A stretch of DNA of 57,500 nt, taken from assembly GCA_016946835.1 (NCBI GenBank), contig JACVTC010000132.1:405001-462500 (forward strand), read 5' to 3'. Origin of the DNA: Neocallimastix lanati (nom. inval.). Taxonomy: Eukaryota > Neocallimastigomycota > Neocallimastigomycetes > Neocallimastigales > Neocallimastigaceae. Positions 40,447-55,008 of this stretch are shown in pieces. Made by a program: the position numbers and the translations under genes. The notes below the pieces were generated by a model. The model worked only from the letters and a program-made list of their open reading frames with translations, searched no databases and had not been told where the DNA came from. Positions within the stretch are counted from its first letter, which is position 1; every line of letters begins with the position of its first letter.

Positions 40447-43400
40447 ATGAATAATATAGGAAATGGCAATAAAATGCTATCGGTTGAAGACTTTGAACAA
40501 AAATTAAATCAACAAAAAGAACCAATGAAAATATCTTTAACAAATCCTATGATTAATTTTGATAATCATCCTGGCATAAGTCCAATTAGTCCAATGGCTT
40601 CAAGCCCAATGCATATGAATCAAAATATAGATTATAATCAAATGAAAAAACAAAGAGAATTTTATCAGTCTTCATTAGCAAATCATGGGTTAAAATCAAA
40701 ATCTTCAAATTCAAGTTTAAATGGTAGTAAAAATAATTTATTTCATATGAATTCAGAACAAACTCTTTTACCATCACCAAAGTTTAATCCTCATCCTCCA
40801 TTAAATAGAATAGGAAGTGTGAGTAGTATGGACAAAGTTTCTCTCTCTGGAAATAAATATTTAAACCATAATGGTTCTGAATTAACTCTTGATATGCATT
40901 CTTATGATGGAGGTTCATATGAATTAGGAACCCCAATAGGAAATCCAATGATGGGAAATAAATTAATGATGAATCCTGCATTTAATAGTTCACAATCTAG
41001 TTTTAATAGTTTTGGAGGTGCAGGTTTTCGTGATGAAAGTTTTGATGAGGATTCCGATTTAGATGATTTTTTAGATGGTCCTAAGCGTAAACCAACCGAA
41101 ACGGAAGCTTTAGCTGATTTCTTAAAAAATACTGGACCAGATATGTTAGGTACTCCTCAGTCACCTATTGATTCTCAGAGTAAAAAGAAGAGAGGATCTC
41201 TTTTCAAATTTAAAAAAGGAAAGAAAAAGGAAAAGAAACCTTCAGCTCTTAGTGAAGAAATTAGTAATAATTCATCTAATGGTAATGCACCAAAACATAC
41301 ACCTATTGTTATAAACTATCCGGGTGCTGAAAATCAACCAAATCTTAGTGGTCAACCACAACAACCACAACAACCACAACAACAAATTAATATGATGAAT
41401 TCTTCTTATCCAAATCAATTTGCTATGAATAATGGTGCTAATCTAAATGTACCATCAATGCCAACTAACTTTAATAGTTTAAAAAGTAATGGATCTATAT
41501 CTTCAATTCATAGTTATCAACAGCAAAATGGTATGGGTAGTCCGTTTATTATGAATTTAAAATCTAAACAAGAAGTACCAGGAAGTCCACATTTCAATAA
41601 TATACCAACTCCAACTTCACAACAACAACAACAACAGTTACAATTACAACAACAGTTACAAATGCAGCAACAACAAATGCAGATGCAAGCTCAAAACATG
41701 TCTGTAGGTCAAAAAGCACCAGGAGAAAACTTTCCATTCAATAAAGCTGGAATGGGTATGAACTTTGGTACTGGTAGTAATACTGATTTATCAACACAAA
41801 GTCCAAGTATTAGTTCACAGGATCCAAGAATATTAAATAAAAATGGTATGAATATGAACGTATCAATTCCAACTCATAGTGGTTCTCTTTCAATTTCTTC
41901 TAGTAATTCTAATTCTAATTCTGTTAATATAAATAATAATAAGTTAATGAATAATCTCTCAATTTCAACAATAAATAATGCTAAAAACTTTATTGAAAAT
42001 GCAACAGCTAATGATAATGAAATTAGTCCAAGTATCAAGAATCGTATTGTTGAAAACTTAGAAAGTTTATCTCTAGAACATGGTAATTATGATTTAGATG
42101 AAGATGAACCAAGACCAAGAGTAAATGCTGCTCCAATGTCTATGGTAAATGTCAATGATGTGAATATTCCTAATTCTACTAATTCAAATGGTTTACCAAA
42201 TAAGACTATTGTGGAAGTAGAAGATGTAAGAAATCATCAACAGATAGCTACTTCCACCAGTGCAACTAACACTACTTCAGGAGATGAATATTATGATCAA
42301 GGCTTACTAGATGATGATGATGATGATGATTACTTTAGTGAATCTGATTCTGAATTAATTCGTAATACCCGTTTCAATGCTAACATGGTTGGAGATGAAT
42401 TCTATTATGATAAATCATTTGATTCTCCAATTCAAAGACCACCTCCAGATCCAAATAGAAAAACAGTTCAATTTAATCCAGATGTAAAACGAATTAGTCA
42501 TATTGAATATACTTCAGATAATGAAGAAAATTTGGTTGATGATGAAGGTAAGAATGGAAGACCACCACAATCACATCGTAATGCCAGAAAAGAACATCGT
42601 TTAACTGGAAGTCATGGATTAAGAGGTCCACCACCACCAAGAGACAGAGATAGAGATAGAGACAGAGATAGAGATAGAGATAGAGACAGAAATAGAATGA
42701 GAATGTCTGAACGTCGTAGTTCACGTCATGGACCACCACAATTAAGACCTAATGCTCTTCGTGTTATTAATAATCAAAAACAAACTGTTAATAATCGTAT
42801 TACCTTACCACCACCACAAATGGGTGAAATTACAGTTACTAATTCAATGCCAGGCATTGAAGATTATGAATTAGAAGAATTAGAAGAAGAAAATTCTTTA
42901 AGACCTGATGGTAACAAGAATGCTCCACCAGTAAATCCACCACCACCAGTTCCATTTGAAAAAAATGTCATTAAAAACATTGAAAAGAATAGAACTTCTA
43001 CTCCACCACCAGCTAACTTTGGTAAATTACCGAATAGTAATAAGGCTTCTCATCAATCACAACCAACACAAACAAATGGTAATAATACTAATAGTAATGG
43101 TCAATCTCAAACACGTATTAGACCAAAAGTTAGACATGTTCAAATTCAAACTAGACGTATTAATAGTCATAATGTAGCAGTTCAAACTACATCTTATGTT
43201 GAAGATATTAATACAATTTTTAATGGTGATGTTGAAAAGAGTACAAATGTTGAAGTACTTCAACAAGAAATTATAAATTATCGTGAAATTATAAAACGTA
43301 TGAATGATGAACTCAGAGATATTAAGAAAGAAAATCAACAATTAACAAGTGATTATCGTCAAATGCGTCATGAACGTGAAAAAATGATTGAAAATAATAA

Positions 43401-43575
43401 ACGTAAGGAAATTGAATTTGATGATTTATCATCACGTGCCCACAAGAAATTAAAGGAACTTATTGAAGATCGTCAACAATTAATGGATGAAAAAGATAAA
43501 TTACAAGAAGAAAATGAACAAATGGAAGCTATCATTAATAAGCTTAAAAAACAACTTGAAAATATTGAAGCATAA
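40447..43575 (+). CDS. Low-complexity protein of 1042 residues with a C-terminal coiled coil
   Basis: A single exon, unusual in this intron-rich window; the start follows AAAAAATAAAA. The family was not recognised. Layout: a Ser/Asn/Met/Pro-rich N-terminus; an acidic DESFDEDSDLDDFLDG stretch (about 196-211); then PKRKPTETEALADFLKNTGP (about 212-231), which looks like a conserved short motif. A basic patch KKKRGSLFKFKKGKKKEKK (about 246-264) could bind acidic lipid or nucleic acid. Gln-rich runs (about 320-335 and 392-416), an Asp run (about 621-627), RKTVQFNPDVKRISHIEY (about 670) and a DR-dipeptide run (about 732-750) follow. Proline-rich segments come next. A strongly heptad-patterned helix occupies about 935-1041. 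The layout suggests a scaffold or cytoskeletal adaptor, but this is inference. Clean reading frame and codon bias show it is a real gene. Confidence 0.85.
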   Translation: MNNIGNGNKMLSVEDFEQKLNQQKEPMKISLTNPMINFDNHPGISPISPMASSPMHMNQNIDYNQMKKQREFYQSSLANHGLKSKSSNSSLNGSKNNLFHMNSEQTLLPSPKFNPHPPLNRIGSVSSMDKVSLSGNKYLNHNGSELTLDMHSYDGGSYELGTPIGNPMMGNKLMMNPAFNSSQSSFNSFGGAGFRDESFDEDSDLDDFLDGPKRKPTETEALADFLKNTGPDMLGTPQSPIDSQSKKKRGSLFKFKKGKKKEKKPSALSEEISNNSSNGNAPKHTPIVINYPGAENQPNLSGQPQQPQQPQQQINMMNSSYPNQFAMNNGANLNVPSMPTNFNSLKSNGSISSIHSYQQQNGMGSPFIMNLKSKQEVPGSPHFNNIPTPTSQQQQQQLQLQQQLQMQQQQMQMQAQNMSVGQKAPGENFPFNKAGMGMNFGTGSNTDLSTQSPSISSQDPRILNKNGMNMNVSIPTHSGSLSISSSNSNSNSVNINNNKLMNNLSISTINNAKNFIENATANDNEISPSIKNRIVENLESLSLEHGNYDLDEDEPRPRVNAAPMSMVNVNDVNIPNSTNSNGLPNKTIVEVEDVRNHQQIATSTSATNTTSGDEYYDQGLLDDDDDDDYFSESDSELIRNTRFNANMVGDEFYYDKSFDSPIQRPPPDPNRKTVQFNPDVKRISHIEYTSDNEENLVDDEGKNGRPPQSHRNARKEHRLTGSHGLRGPPPPRDRDRDRDRDRDRDRDRNRMRMSERRSSRHGPPQLRPNALRVINNQKQTVNNRITLPPPQMGEITVTNSMPGIEDYELEELEEENSLRPDGNKNAPPVNPPPPVPFEKNVIKNIEKNRTSTPPPANFGKLPNSNKASHQSQPTQTNGNNTNSNGQSQTRIRPKVRHVQIQTRRINSHNVAVQTTSYVEDINTIFNGDVEKSTNVEVLQQEIINYREIIKRMNDELRDIKKENQQLTSDYRQMRHEREKMIENNKRKEIEFDDLSSRAHKKLKELIEDRQQLMDEKDKLQEENEQMEAIINKLKKQLENIEA

Positions 43576-44660
43576 ATTTAATTAAGACACTAGTAATAAA
43601 AATAATAATTCGTAATTATCATAATATTTTGATAAGCATTTTTTTTTTTTTAAAAAAAAAAAAAAAAGATATAATCAAAAAATCCAAAAAAAAAAAAAAA
43701 AAAAAAAAAAAAACATCAGTATATAATTAAAATTTTATTTTAAAAATATATTAATGAAGTAACTTTATTTTCCATAATAAAACTAATAATGAAGATCAAT
43801 CGAATAAAATCTTTAAAAAAAAAAATAAATAAATAACCAAAAAAAAAAAAAAATAAAATAAAATAAGAATTAAAAATAAAATATAAATAAATAAAAAAAA
43901 AATCAAACAAAATAAACTAATAAACAAAACAAACAAGCAAAAAAAAATAAATAAATAAAAATTATATATATAAAAGAAATTAAAGAATAAAATAAAACTA
44001 TCTAAATTTTTTATGAATATATATATATCAATTAATTATTAACAACAATATTAATCAAATAAATCATTTTATTTTCAATAATTTTTATTAAAAATTTAAG
44101 CTATTTATTTAGTAAACAACTATAAATTATAAATAATTATTTTAATGAAAAAATTATATATATTTATTAAAAAATAATAATAATAACAAAAATCCAAATA
44201 GAAATAGAAATAGAAATAAACAAAATATCAAAAAAAAAAAAAAATTAATACAAAATATAGATTAATAAAACAAAAACGAAAACAAAACCAAAATTTAATT
44301 ATAAATAAAATTAATAACAAAATAATTCAAAGTTAAAATATATAAATAATAATAATAATAATTAAAATAAAAAAAAATAAAAAAAAAAAAAAAAGGGATA
44401 TTAATAAAAGTTTTAGAAATAATGAATAAAATAACATAAATGAATAAAAAAAATAAATTAATTAATATTTTTCTAAATTTTTAATATATTACCTTTTTTT
44501 TTTTATTTATTTTTTTTTTAATTATTATAAATTGTTTTATATATAAAAAAAATAGACAAATCATTATATCTAAATATAAAAATATTGATTATTTTTCAAT
44601 TTATATATATATGTATTATTGTTTTTTTTTTTTTTATATATAAAAGTAATTTAATATTTT

Positions 44661-44709
<49 letters not shown>

Positions 44710-45268
44710 TTTAATCTAGTATTAAAATGAAAATTATTTTTGTTTTAATAAATTTTAAAAAGTAAATAAAAAACTAAAACTAATTATATTATTTTATAGA
44801 AAATAAAATAAAAAAAAATCGTTAAAATATAAAATTAAAAAAGTAAAATTAAAAAAAATATTTATTAAAAATATAGAATATTTATGATTTATAATAAAAA
44901 AATGAAATAAAATGAAATAAAAAAAAAAAAAAACGTTAATCATTTTTTTTTACCCATCCCCTTTTATTTAAATAACAAATCATAGCAGTATTTTTTTCTA
45001 TAATAAATTTTTAATTATCTGTATATTAACTATAATTCAATTTTTTTTTTTTTTTAAAATATTTGTATCATAATATATATTAATATATTTATTTAATAAT
45101 TGATTGGATAAAATTAATTTTTTAGTTGGAAATAAGTTGTACCTATTTTTTTTTTTTTTTTTTTTGTATTAAAAAATAAATAGGATTTAAAGTTTAATTT
45201 TATAATATTAATATTTAGTAATATTCATTTATATTTTTTTTTAAAAAAAAAAAATAATAAATTTAAAA
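43576..45268. other. Intergenic spacer
   Basis: Many A and T homopolymers (for example poly-A at 43686-43713 and 44665-44706) and scattered AAAT runs. No gene was seen. Confidence 0.6.
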
Positions 45269-46537
45269 ATGAATAGAAATCTTGGAAATACTTACAAAGG
45301 AAAAAGTATGATTATTTTAGACAATAAAAAAAAAAAAAAAAAAAAAAAATACAATTATAAAATTGTATTATTTTTTATTATTAATAATTAAAAATTTAAT
45401 AAAAAATGTTTTAAATAAATTTATTAATAAATTATTTCATTTTTTATATATACATATAATTATTAAAATTGAAATTAAATTTCAAATAAAAATTTAGTCA
45501 TTAAAAAAAAGAGAAAGCTTATTGAAAAATCAAAAGTTAAAAATAGGTATTATAAAACTATACAAAATGAAGAAGATGATACACCGGATTATATTAAAGA
45601 AGTAAGAATTTATTAATCAATTTTCAATAATAAAAAATAAAATAAAATAAAAAATAAAAAAAAACATAAATAAAATTTTAAAAATTGTTAATATATAATT
45701 ATTATATTAACAATAATAAATAAATAAACTATATTTTATTGATAATAATATAATAATAATAATAAAAATAAAAATAAAAATAAAAATAAAAAAAAGATTT
45801 TTGCAACAGATAAAAAGGAAGAAAAAGAAAAAAATGTTGATGAATTAACTTATAAAGATTTTGAAAGTGACGAAGATAGTAATTCTGAAGCTGAAATTGA
45901 ACCGTCTGAAACAAAGGAGGAAGAAACTACAAATAAAGGAAAAAATAATAATAAAAATAAAAATAATAATAAAAATAAAAATAATAATAAAAATAAAAAG
46001 CCAAATCCATTTGCTAAAGCTATAAAAGAAAGAAATAAGGAAAGAGAAGAAAAGAGAAAGGAAAAAGAAGTAAGACTTATTTATAATTTTTTTTTATTTA
46101 TTAATTTTTTCTTTTTTTTTTTTCAATTAAAATATTAAAGATATAAAAAATTAAATATTTAAAAATCTAAATTTTGTTTCATATTTTTTTTTTAAAAAAA
46201 AAAAGGAAAAGGAAAGAATAAAAGAAGAAAATCTTGAAAAGAAGAAGGAATACTATAGAAATAGAAAAAGTACTAGGCATAAACTTGCTCGTAAGAATAG
46301 TAGAGGCCAACCCATTATGAAAAATCAAGTAAGTTATTCATAGATTTGAAATATATATAATATAATAGATATATTAATATAATATAATGAATAATTTATA
46401 TTTATATTTTTTAATTAAAAATATATTTTATAATTGACTTTTTATTACTATTATTATTTTTAAAAATTTTATTATTTTTATTTATTTATCTATTTAATAA
46501 TTAGTTGGAATATTTATTAAGTAAACTTGAAAAATGA
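45269..46537 (+). CDS. FYV7: rRNA-processing protein FYV7
   Basis: Small basic nucleolar protein needed for small-subunit rRNA maturation in yeast. Five exons, 45269-45305, 45498-45601, 45797-46069, 46206-46328 and 46505-46537, total 570 nt (189 residues) with agreeing phases. The N-terminal part KKKRKLIEKSKVKNRYYKTI followed by acidic DDTPDYIKE corresponds to the family start. A Lys/Asn/Glu-rich linker with three KNKNNN repeats follows. The C-terminal signature is KKEYYRNRKSTRHKLARKNS, RGQPIMKNQLEYLLSKLEK. It fits the family end, in which a lysine-rich helix is followed by TRTGQPLMGPKIEDLLDKI in yeast. Length is close to yeast Fyv7 (about 150) plus the linker. The gene is convergent with LRRC9, about 1 kb apart. 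Confidence 0.82.
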
Positions 46538-47047
46538 AATACTTTAAATATACAACTTTCACATAGTATAAGCAACATATTTAACCTTTTCAGAAGATAA
46601 AAAATTCACTATATTTCATATAATAAAATACTTTTATATATAGATAGATTGATAGAAGTATAAAAGTGATTAATTTTAAATTTATTCATAATTTTATTCC
46701 AAAAAAAAAAAAAAAAAAAAAAAAGTACTTTATTCAACATAAATTTAGTAAAATGTATCAACATTTTTCTTTTAATGCAATAATTTTATAATTTTATAAT
46801 TTTATAATATTTAGTAATAATATTTAGAAATAATATTTAGAAATACTAAGATACCATATTTTGTTTATAAATAAAAATTAATAATTATATATTGTTTTAA
46901 TAAAAAAATAATTTTTTTTTTTTCTTTTTAATTTTATATATCATTATTTATATATCATTTATATTTTTTTATATTTTATTATTTATTGTTATAATTATAT
47001 CTTTTCATTAAAATAAAATTCAAAAAAAAGTTAATAGAATAATAATA

Positions 47048-47119
<72 letters not shown>

Positions 47120-47586
47120 TTAAAAAGAAAAAGAAATAAATTGGGTAAACTAATAAATGATGAATGAATGAATGAATGAATATATGTATATATGTATATA
47201 TATATATATACATATTTTTTTTTTAAAAAAAATATTTATCTATAAAACGTTGAATGAATGGTATATATTTAATATTTTTTTTTTTTTTTATTTGTTTGAT
47301 ATATAATTTATATAATATAAATTAATGTTTAAAATTAAATATTATTATAATTGTTGGAAAAAAAAAAAAAATAAAAAAAGGAAGAAAATAATTACAAATA
47401 ATTATATAAATTAATATTTAATACTTTTTTATATTTCTATATAGTAATGTCTATTTATATTTATAATAATATATATATAGTCTATATTGTATTTTCTGTA
47501 TTTTTTATCTTTTCTAATTTATTTAATTTTTTTTTATTTATTTTTTTATTTTTTTTTTTTTTATTATATTATTATTTATCTCTCTA
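46538..47586. other. Spacer between convergent genes
   Basis: Contains an AAT trinucleotide run (47039-47116), a GAAT run (47160-47179) and A/T homopolymers. No gene was seen. Confidence 0.6.
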
Positions 47587-48096
47587 TTATTTTTGTATTG
47601 AATTATCAACATCGAACACCATGGCCGTCACTTTAATTGGACATTTTATTTTAGTAGTAGAAACTAAGGAAGGATGCTTTTGAATTAGGGTTGAATGTTC
47701 TTCCCAAGAGTTCATACCATCAAAGTTATAATCCTAATTTATATATATATATATATATTTATTTATTTATTTATTTATTTATTATTATTATTTATTATAA
47801 TTATTTTTTTTTTTTTATTTTAAAATATAATATAGTATAAATTAATAATATATATATATATAAAGTTTTTACCAGTGCTCTATCTCTCTCTTCTGGAGTA
47901 ATTTCATTTCCGTCAATTGTAGTAAGTTTTGGAATTCTTAAAATTAAGGTAAAACGACAACCTATTTTTTTCGTTATAGGATTTTGAGCGATAGAAATTT
48001 CGAAAAGATTTGGTAATGATAATTTCTAAATAATATTAAAATATATACAAAAAAAAAAAAAAATAAAAATAAAAATAAAAATAAAAATAAATATGA

Positions 48097-48151
<55 letters not shown>

Positions 48152-49091
48152 TTGAAAATTAATAGAAAATTAAAAGAATAATTCAAGGAATAATATTTAT
48201 ATTATTGAATTTACGATTTATAAATTAATTTTTTTAATATTTTATAAAAATATATATTGATATATAGATATATATAAGATTATTATTATTATTATAATTA
48301 TTAAATTATAATATATTAATATTTTTTTTTTATAATAATTGATAATAAATAAATAAAGATAAAAAAAAAAAAAAAAATTCTTACGCCTAATTCATTCAAA
48401 TCTTGAATTCTATTATTAGCAAGATTTAATCTTCTTAAACTAGTAAGAACGTTAAGACTCGATACTGATTTTAAACAGTTTTCTCTACATAAAAATAATA
48501 AAATAAAATAAAATAAAATAATAAAAATAAAAATAAAAATAAATAAAATATAATATAATAAAATAAAATAAAATAGTGAAGCAGTATAAAAGAATATAGT
48601 ATTAAATAAATATATAAAAATAAAAATAAGAATGAAATTAACAAAATAAGAATAAATAAAAAAAAAATATTAGTATAAATAAGTATTTTTTTTTTTTTTT
48701 TATTCTAATTATATGAATATTTATATTTTTGTCTATTTAGTATATTTTTTATTCTTACTTTAATTGTAATTCCTTTAAATTATATAATCCATCAAAACCA
48801 TCATCATCAATAGTTTTTATATGATTTTTATTGATAATTAATTCAATTAACGTTGGCATTGTATTAAATCTTTCAATCTATTTTTAATATGAATTAGAAA
48901 GTTTAATTTTAAATAATTTTGTAATAAATAAATAGATATAAAAATATTTAATAATTAATATATTATAAATAAATTTATTATTGTTGCTGTTGCTGATGTT
49001 GTAATTTATTTTATTTTTTTTTTATATATTTTTTTTTTTTTTTTTTTTTATTTTTATTTTTATTTTTTATGATTTTATATTATATAATATC

Positions 49092-49125
<34 letters not shown>

Positions 49126-50633
49126 TTTCTTCTACCATTTTATTTTATTTTATTTTATTTTGCTTTGTTTTATTTTATCTTTTCTCTGTTATTTGATTTG
49201 ATTTTTTTTTTTTTATATATTAAATATTTACCCTGGTGATTTTATTATTATTTAAAAACAACAATCTCAAAGATGGGAATTTCACAGTGGAGATATCGGG
49301 TATACGTTGAATTAAATTACCTCCAAGGTGAAGTTCTTCTAATTTAGGGAATATAATAGGTAAATTATTGGCTAAATAATTACTACTAATTAATTTTTCA
49401 ATTTTATTATTGTTAAGATTTAAGTATTTAAGTCCTGAAAGTTTTTTCAAGCCTTCAATGGAGCTGATATTATTATTATCCATATTCAATATAGTTAATT
49501 GATTCATTTCAATTTTATCAAAACATTCTATATTTTTTATTTTGCAATTTCTTAAATCCAACTTGGTAATACTGGAGAACTGATCTTTACCAATATGTTG
49601 TAAGAGAATATCGGAGGTTAATAATCCTAAATAGATTTCTCTTGAATCGGAATATTCTTTTAAAGTATTGGCTACACCATCTAATACCTAAAATCATAAA
49701 TTACAGTATATAAATAAAAATAAAAGAAAAAATAGAAAAAAAAAAAAAAAGATTAAAATAAAAATAATTTTATTATTATTTTTTTTTCATAATTAAAAAA
49801 AATAGATAATTATTTAAATAATGGCAATATTATTATTATTATTATTATAATATAACATAACATATAGATATATAGAGTAATTTTACCTTTAATTTTGATA
49901 AATGGAATATTATAAATAATCTATAATTTTTAATGCTACAGATTGAATTACCGGTTAAATCCAAGATAATAAACCTTTGTAATTCCTTTAAGTAGAAGAT
50001 ATTGGATGTTTCACTAATATAATTATTTCCTAAATCTATTGCATTTTTATATATAAGTTATGTCGATAAATATAAAAAAATAGAAAAATCAAAAAAAAAA
50101 AATTTTTTTTTTTTTTTATATCATTATGAGTATGCATTATATATATCTTAATATTAGTAATAATAATAATAATTATTATATATATAAATATATAATTACA
50201 AATCTCATATAAATATATATTAATAGAAAAAAAAAAAAAAAAAACTTACATAATTCCATTAATGAAGTTAACTTTTTCATTCCTTTTAAATTTCTTATTG
50301 AATTATTTTCTAAATTAAGTTGGGTTAATGATGGGAATTCATATTTTGGATCAAATAACATAATTTTATTAGAACTTGCATTAAGTTTTTGTAGATATTT
50401 TAATGAGGATAGGAAATCAATATATTCAATATCATTGTTATCAATGGATAATTCAATAAGTTTACTACATAATTTAAGATTACTAATATTTTTTAAATAA
50501 TTATTTCTTAAACTTAACCATCGTAAATTAACAAAGTTTCTATTTTGTTAATGAAAAAAATAATAAAATAAATATATAAATGAAAGAGAAATATAATTTA
50601 TTTTGTTATAAATATAAGAATATGAAAGTAGAA

Positions 50634-50668
<35 letters not shown>

Positions 50669-51983
50669 TTGTTGTCATTAGTAATATGATCATTTATAAA
50701 ATCTAAATAAAATAAAATAAAATAAAATAAAATAAAATAAAATAAAATGAAATGAAATGAAATAAAATAAAATAAAATAAAATAAAATAAAATAAAATAA
50801 AAAAATAATATATATATATATATAATTATAAATCCAAATAAAAAAAAAATTAAAAATATATATATTATTGGTTATATCTATTAATATTGATTACGAACTC
50901 AAATGAGAAATTGGATATATCAATTAAATTACAATTATCCAATTCTAATAAGGATATGTAAGGTAGAATATCATTAAATGAAAATTTAGTCATATTTCCA
51001 ATAACACTGTATTCAATTAATCGAGAAGATGAATTTTCACCCCACTTCTTTCTCATAGATAATTGTTGAATTAAGAAAGGTTGTACACTGGAATTATTGA
51101 TAATAATATCATTATTGATGACATTTCCTTGGAATTTATTCTTTTTATTAATTCTTAATCCATCTAAATATTCTAATTTTTGACAATGACATATCATCCA
51201 TTTTTGATAATATTTTCGATTAAATATTGGATTAAATCTAAAATCAACAATAATTAAACTTGGAGTACTGTTTATTTTATTTTATTTTATTTTATTTTTT
51301 TTTAAAAAAAATATATATATATATTAATAAGAATAATAATTTAAAAAAATTAATTAATTAATTTACTAATTATTTATAATCAATTATAATATTTATTATA
51401 TTTTGATATTAAATAGTTATTTTTTTTTCAATATTTTTATTGTTATTTTTATTTTTATTTTTATTTTTATTTTTATTTTCATTTTTTTATTTTTTTTTAT
51501 TTATAAGTCTATATATGTGATTACATATAACTAAAATTAAAAATAATTTTATTAATAATTATACATACTGTTCTTCCCAGTCAAATGTTGTAACATCTGT
51601 TATCATATTGGAAAGCATTTCTAATTGAATTAACTTCTTCATACCTTTCAAGAAATCTAATTTTTTTATTTCATTAAATGATAAATCTAAAAATTCTAAA
51701 TTTTTTATTGATTCTATTCCTGCTATCGATTTTAATTTATTGTTACATAAAATTAACTTTTTTATTCCAATGAAGGGTGAAAAATCCTCTATCTTTTTTA
51801 TATATGATCCTGTTAAATTAATTGTCTTTGTACTTTCAATAACACCTGCTGGAATCTTATATTTATATAATAAAAGTAATATTTATTTATTTATTTATTT
51901 ATTAATATATATATAATATTTATAATATGTTAATAAATAATCTGTAATTTAATATTAAATAGATATGAAATGAAATTTAAATA

Positions 51984-52023
<40 letters not shown>

Positions 52024-53939
52024 ATTATTTATATATTTATTTTATTATAGTAATAGTAAATACTATTAATATACATTTAAATTTGAGGCATTAATGGAAC
52101 TAATCTTTTTAACAACACTTGACTCTGGTTCATCATTTAATATAGGAACAATATATTTCTTTATGGGTTCCTTCATCTAATATTATTTATAAATTATAAA
52201 TTATAAATAATATAATATAATTTTTATAAAAAAAAATAATAACAACAACAATAATAATAATAATAAATAATAAAGAATAAAGAATAAAGAATATAAAAAT
52301 AATAATGATAAATAATATTCATTAATATTTTTATTCAACTATATTAATATCTAAAATTAAAGGAGTAAAAATTATTTCCGTTAATATTTTTAAAATTATA
52401 TATACCTCCTTCTCTAAAATTGTTTCAATATATGGACGAATAGCATAAGACATATTTAAATTTGATAATTGATTTGAATTTGATACTTCTACAATATATT
52501 GTTCAATTGGAGGTCTTTTCTTACTGATATCTTCATCAATATAGTATTCAACTAAATATTCTGGACGAACCGCTTCACCAATAACTTCATTATCATCAGA
52601 TACATCATCTTTGCATTCTCGACGTTTTATATTTGAGGAATTACGAACCATTTGTTTAGTATATACTCTAGCTATAATTGTATAATGATAACTTCCCTTT
52701 TCAAAAATTGGTGCCTTTGGAGTTTTATGAGTTATTGTATTGCCATTAATTGTCCATTTATAATTACTATTAATAAATCCATTTTCAATAATAGAAAATA
52801 TCTCTGATTCAGCACTGTTATACTTTCTATTAACAGCAGTAAACATAACATAAAGTGGTTTTTCTTTTTTAAGTTTTGGATAATTCTTAACAAAACTCTA
52901 ACATTAATGTAAATAAAATACGATAAAAAAAATAAAATATAACATAATATAAAATAAAATAATATAATATAATAATATGTTATTTTAAAAATATTTAATA
53001 TGAATATATTTGATATATTATAATTTTATATATAAAAGTAAATATAAAATCAAAAAAGAATAGTATATTAATAATTTTATAATTAAGCATAATATTAAAT
53101 TTAATAAAAAATATTAAATATTAAATATTATATAAAAAATATTTAAATATATAAATTGTTATTGTTATTATTATTATTATTATTATATTTATTATTTCTT
53201 TACATCAAAGATTCTATAAATGTGACGATTATAAATTAATGATATACGATTTATTTTAATATTTTCGCATTTTATATTATTATTACTAGAAAGAATTTCA
53301 GAAAGTAGGAATTTTGAACCAAAATTATACCAATCACTTCCAATTATTGTTTTTTCAAGTCGAATATTTCCACCTGTTTCCAATTCTAATTGTAATTTTC
53401 TTATATGTAGGTTTATTTATTTATTTGTTTATTTATTTATTTATTTATATATTTATTTATTTATATATTTTATTTTTTTTTATTTTTTTTTTTTTTAAAA
53501 TAAATTAAATAATTGAATTATGTATTTTAATTATAAAATTGTTTTATTATTAACAATAAAGAAAGTATATTATATTATTTAATAATTTTTTTTTCAATTT
53601 TCATTTGTATGAATTATTATAAAAAATGAATTATTAATGATACCTAATTTCAATATCACTTTGATACTCAATATGAGTTCTCGTTTTAATAATACTATTT
53701 TGAATTTGATTAATTGAATTCCAATTCATTTGAATACTCTTCATTAAATCTGTTATGGTTTTACTAATATTATTTTCCATCAACTAATACATATATATAT
53801 ATATTATATTTATTTATATATATAAAAGTATTTTAGATATAGAGAAATTGCAATGTAATATTAATTGTTATTATTATTATATATAATGTAAAAAGAAAAA
53901 TATTATTTAATATATTCAAATAAATATAAAAAATTAGCA

Positions 53940-53978
<39 letters not shown>

Positions 53979-54977
53979 TTTAATAACATACTTTATTATA
54001 TTCATTAATGTTATTTTCATGCTCATATAATAATCGTTGTAAAGTACGTATTCTAATATATGATTTTTTTATTTCATCTTCTAAAATACAGGTCCTTTGT
54101 AAATAGGTAGCTTTCAAAAATCTTACTAAGAAATTTTGATTTCTATGTATGGCTTGAATTTGTGTATTATAATACCTTTATCATTATTATTAATAATTAT
54201 TATTTATTATTATTTATTATTTATTATTATTATTATTATTATTTATAATTATTTTAAATATAAAATAAAAGTATATATATTATTCTATATATTATGATTA
54301 AATTATAAATTTTTTTATAAAAAAAAAAAAAAAAAAAAAATAAGCTCCTAAAGTATAATTTACATTCTTTTTTTAATAATAGTGGAAGCTACTATTTTTC
54401 TCGATTCATCTGTAATCTCAATATCATCTAATTGCTTAATGTATGTCATATGGAATATAATATAGGTTTGATAATTTAAAAGTTCACATAATGGATTATT
54501 TTCAAAAAGTTGACTTTGTAATATTAAAGTTTCTAATTTTAATAATCGAGTTAAATTTAAAACATCATTAAAAGAGGATAATTGATTTCCTGCAATAGAT
54601 AGTATCTATATATATATATATATATATAAATACATATAAATTTAGATATGTTTTGAATTAAATATAATTTCTCATACAAATTTTAAATAAATATTATTAT
54701 TTAAATTATAAATTTTGTAGTTCTTCTACTATAATTATAATAATTAATATATAAATAATAATAACAATTTTAAATGTTAATAAATTACCTTCAAATTTGT
54801 ATTTTCAGCAAGTGAATTTTTAATATATTTAATTTTATTTCCTGATATATTTAAATCTTCTAATTGTTTCAAATGTGAAATGTTTTCTATTTTTTCAATT
54901 TCTTTTTAAAAAATATATCATAGTTTTCATATTAAATAATATAAATAATATATGTAATAATATATATCATTTCATTA

Positions 54978-55008
<31 letters not shown>

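Noticed and set aside
42494-42739. Minus-strand frames inside the 1042-residue gene, including 40586-40981 and 43057-43341
   Set aside because: They are antisense shadows of a long, well-biased coding frame.
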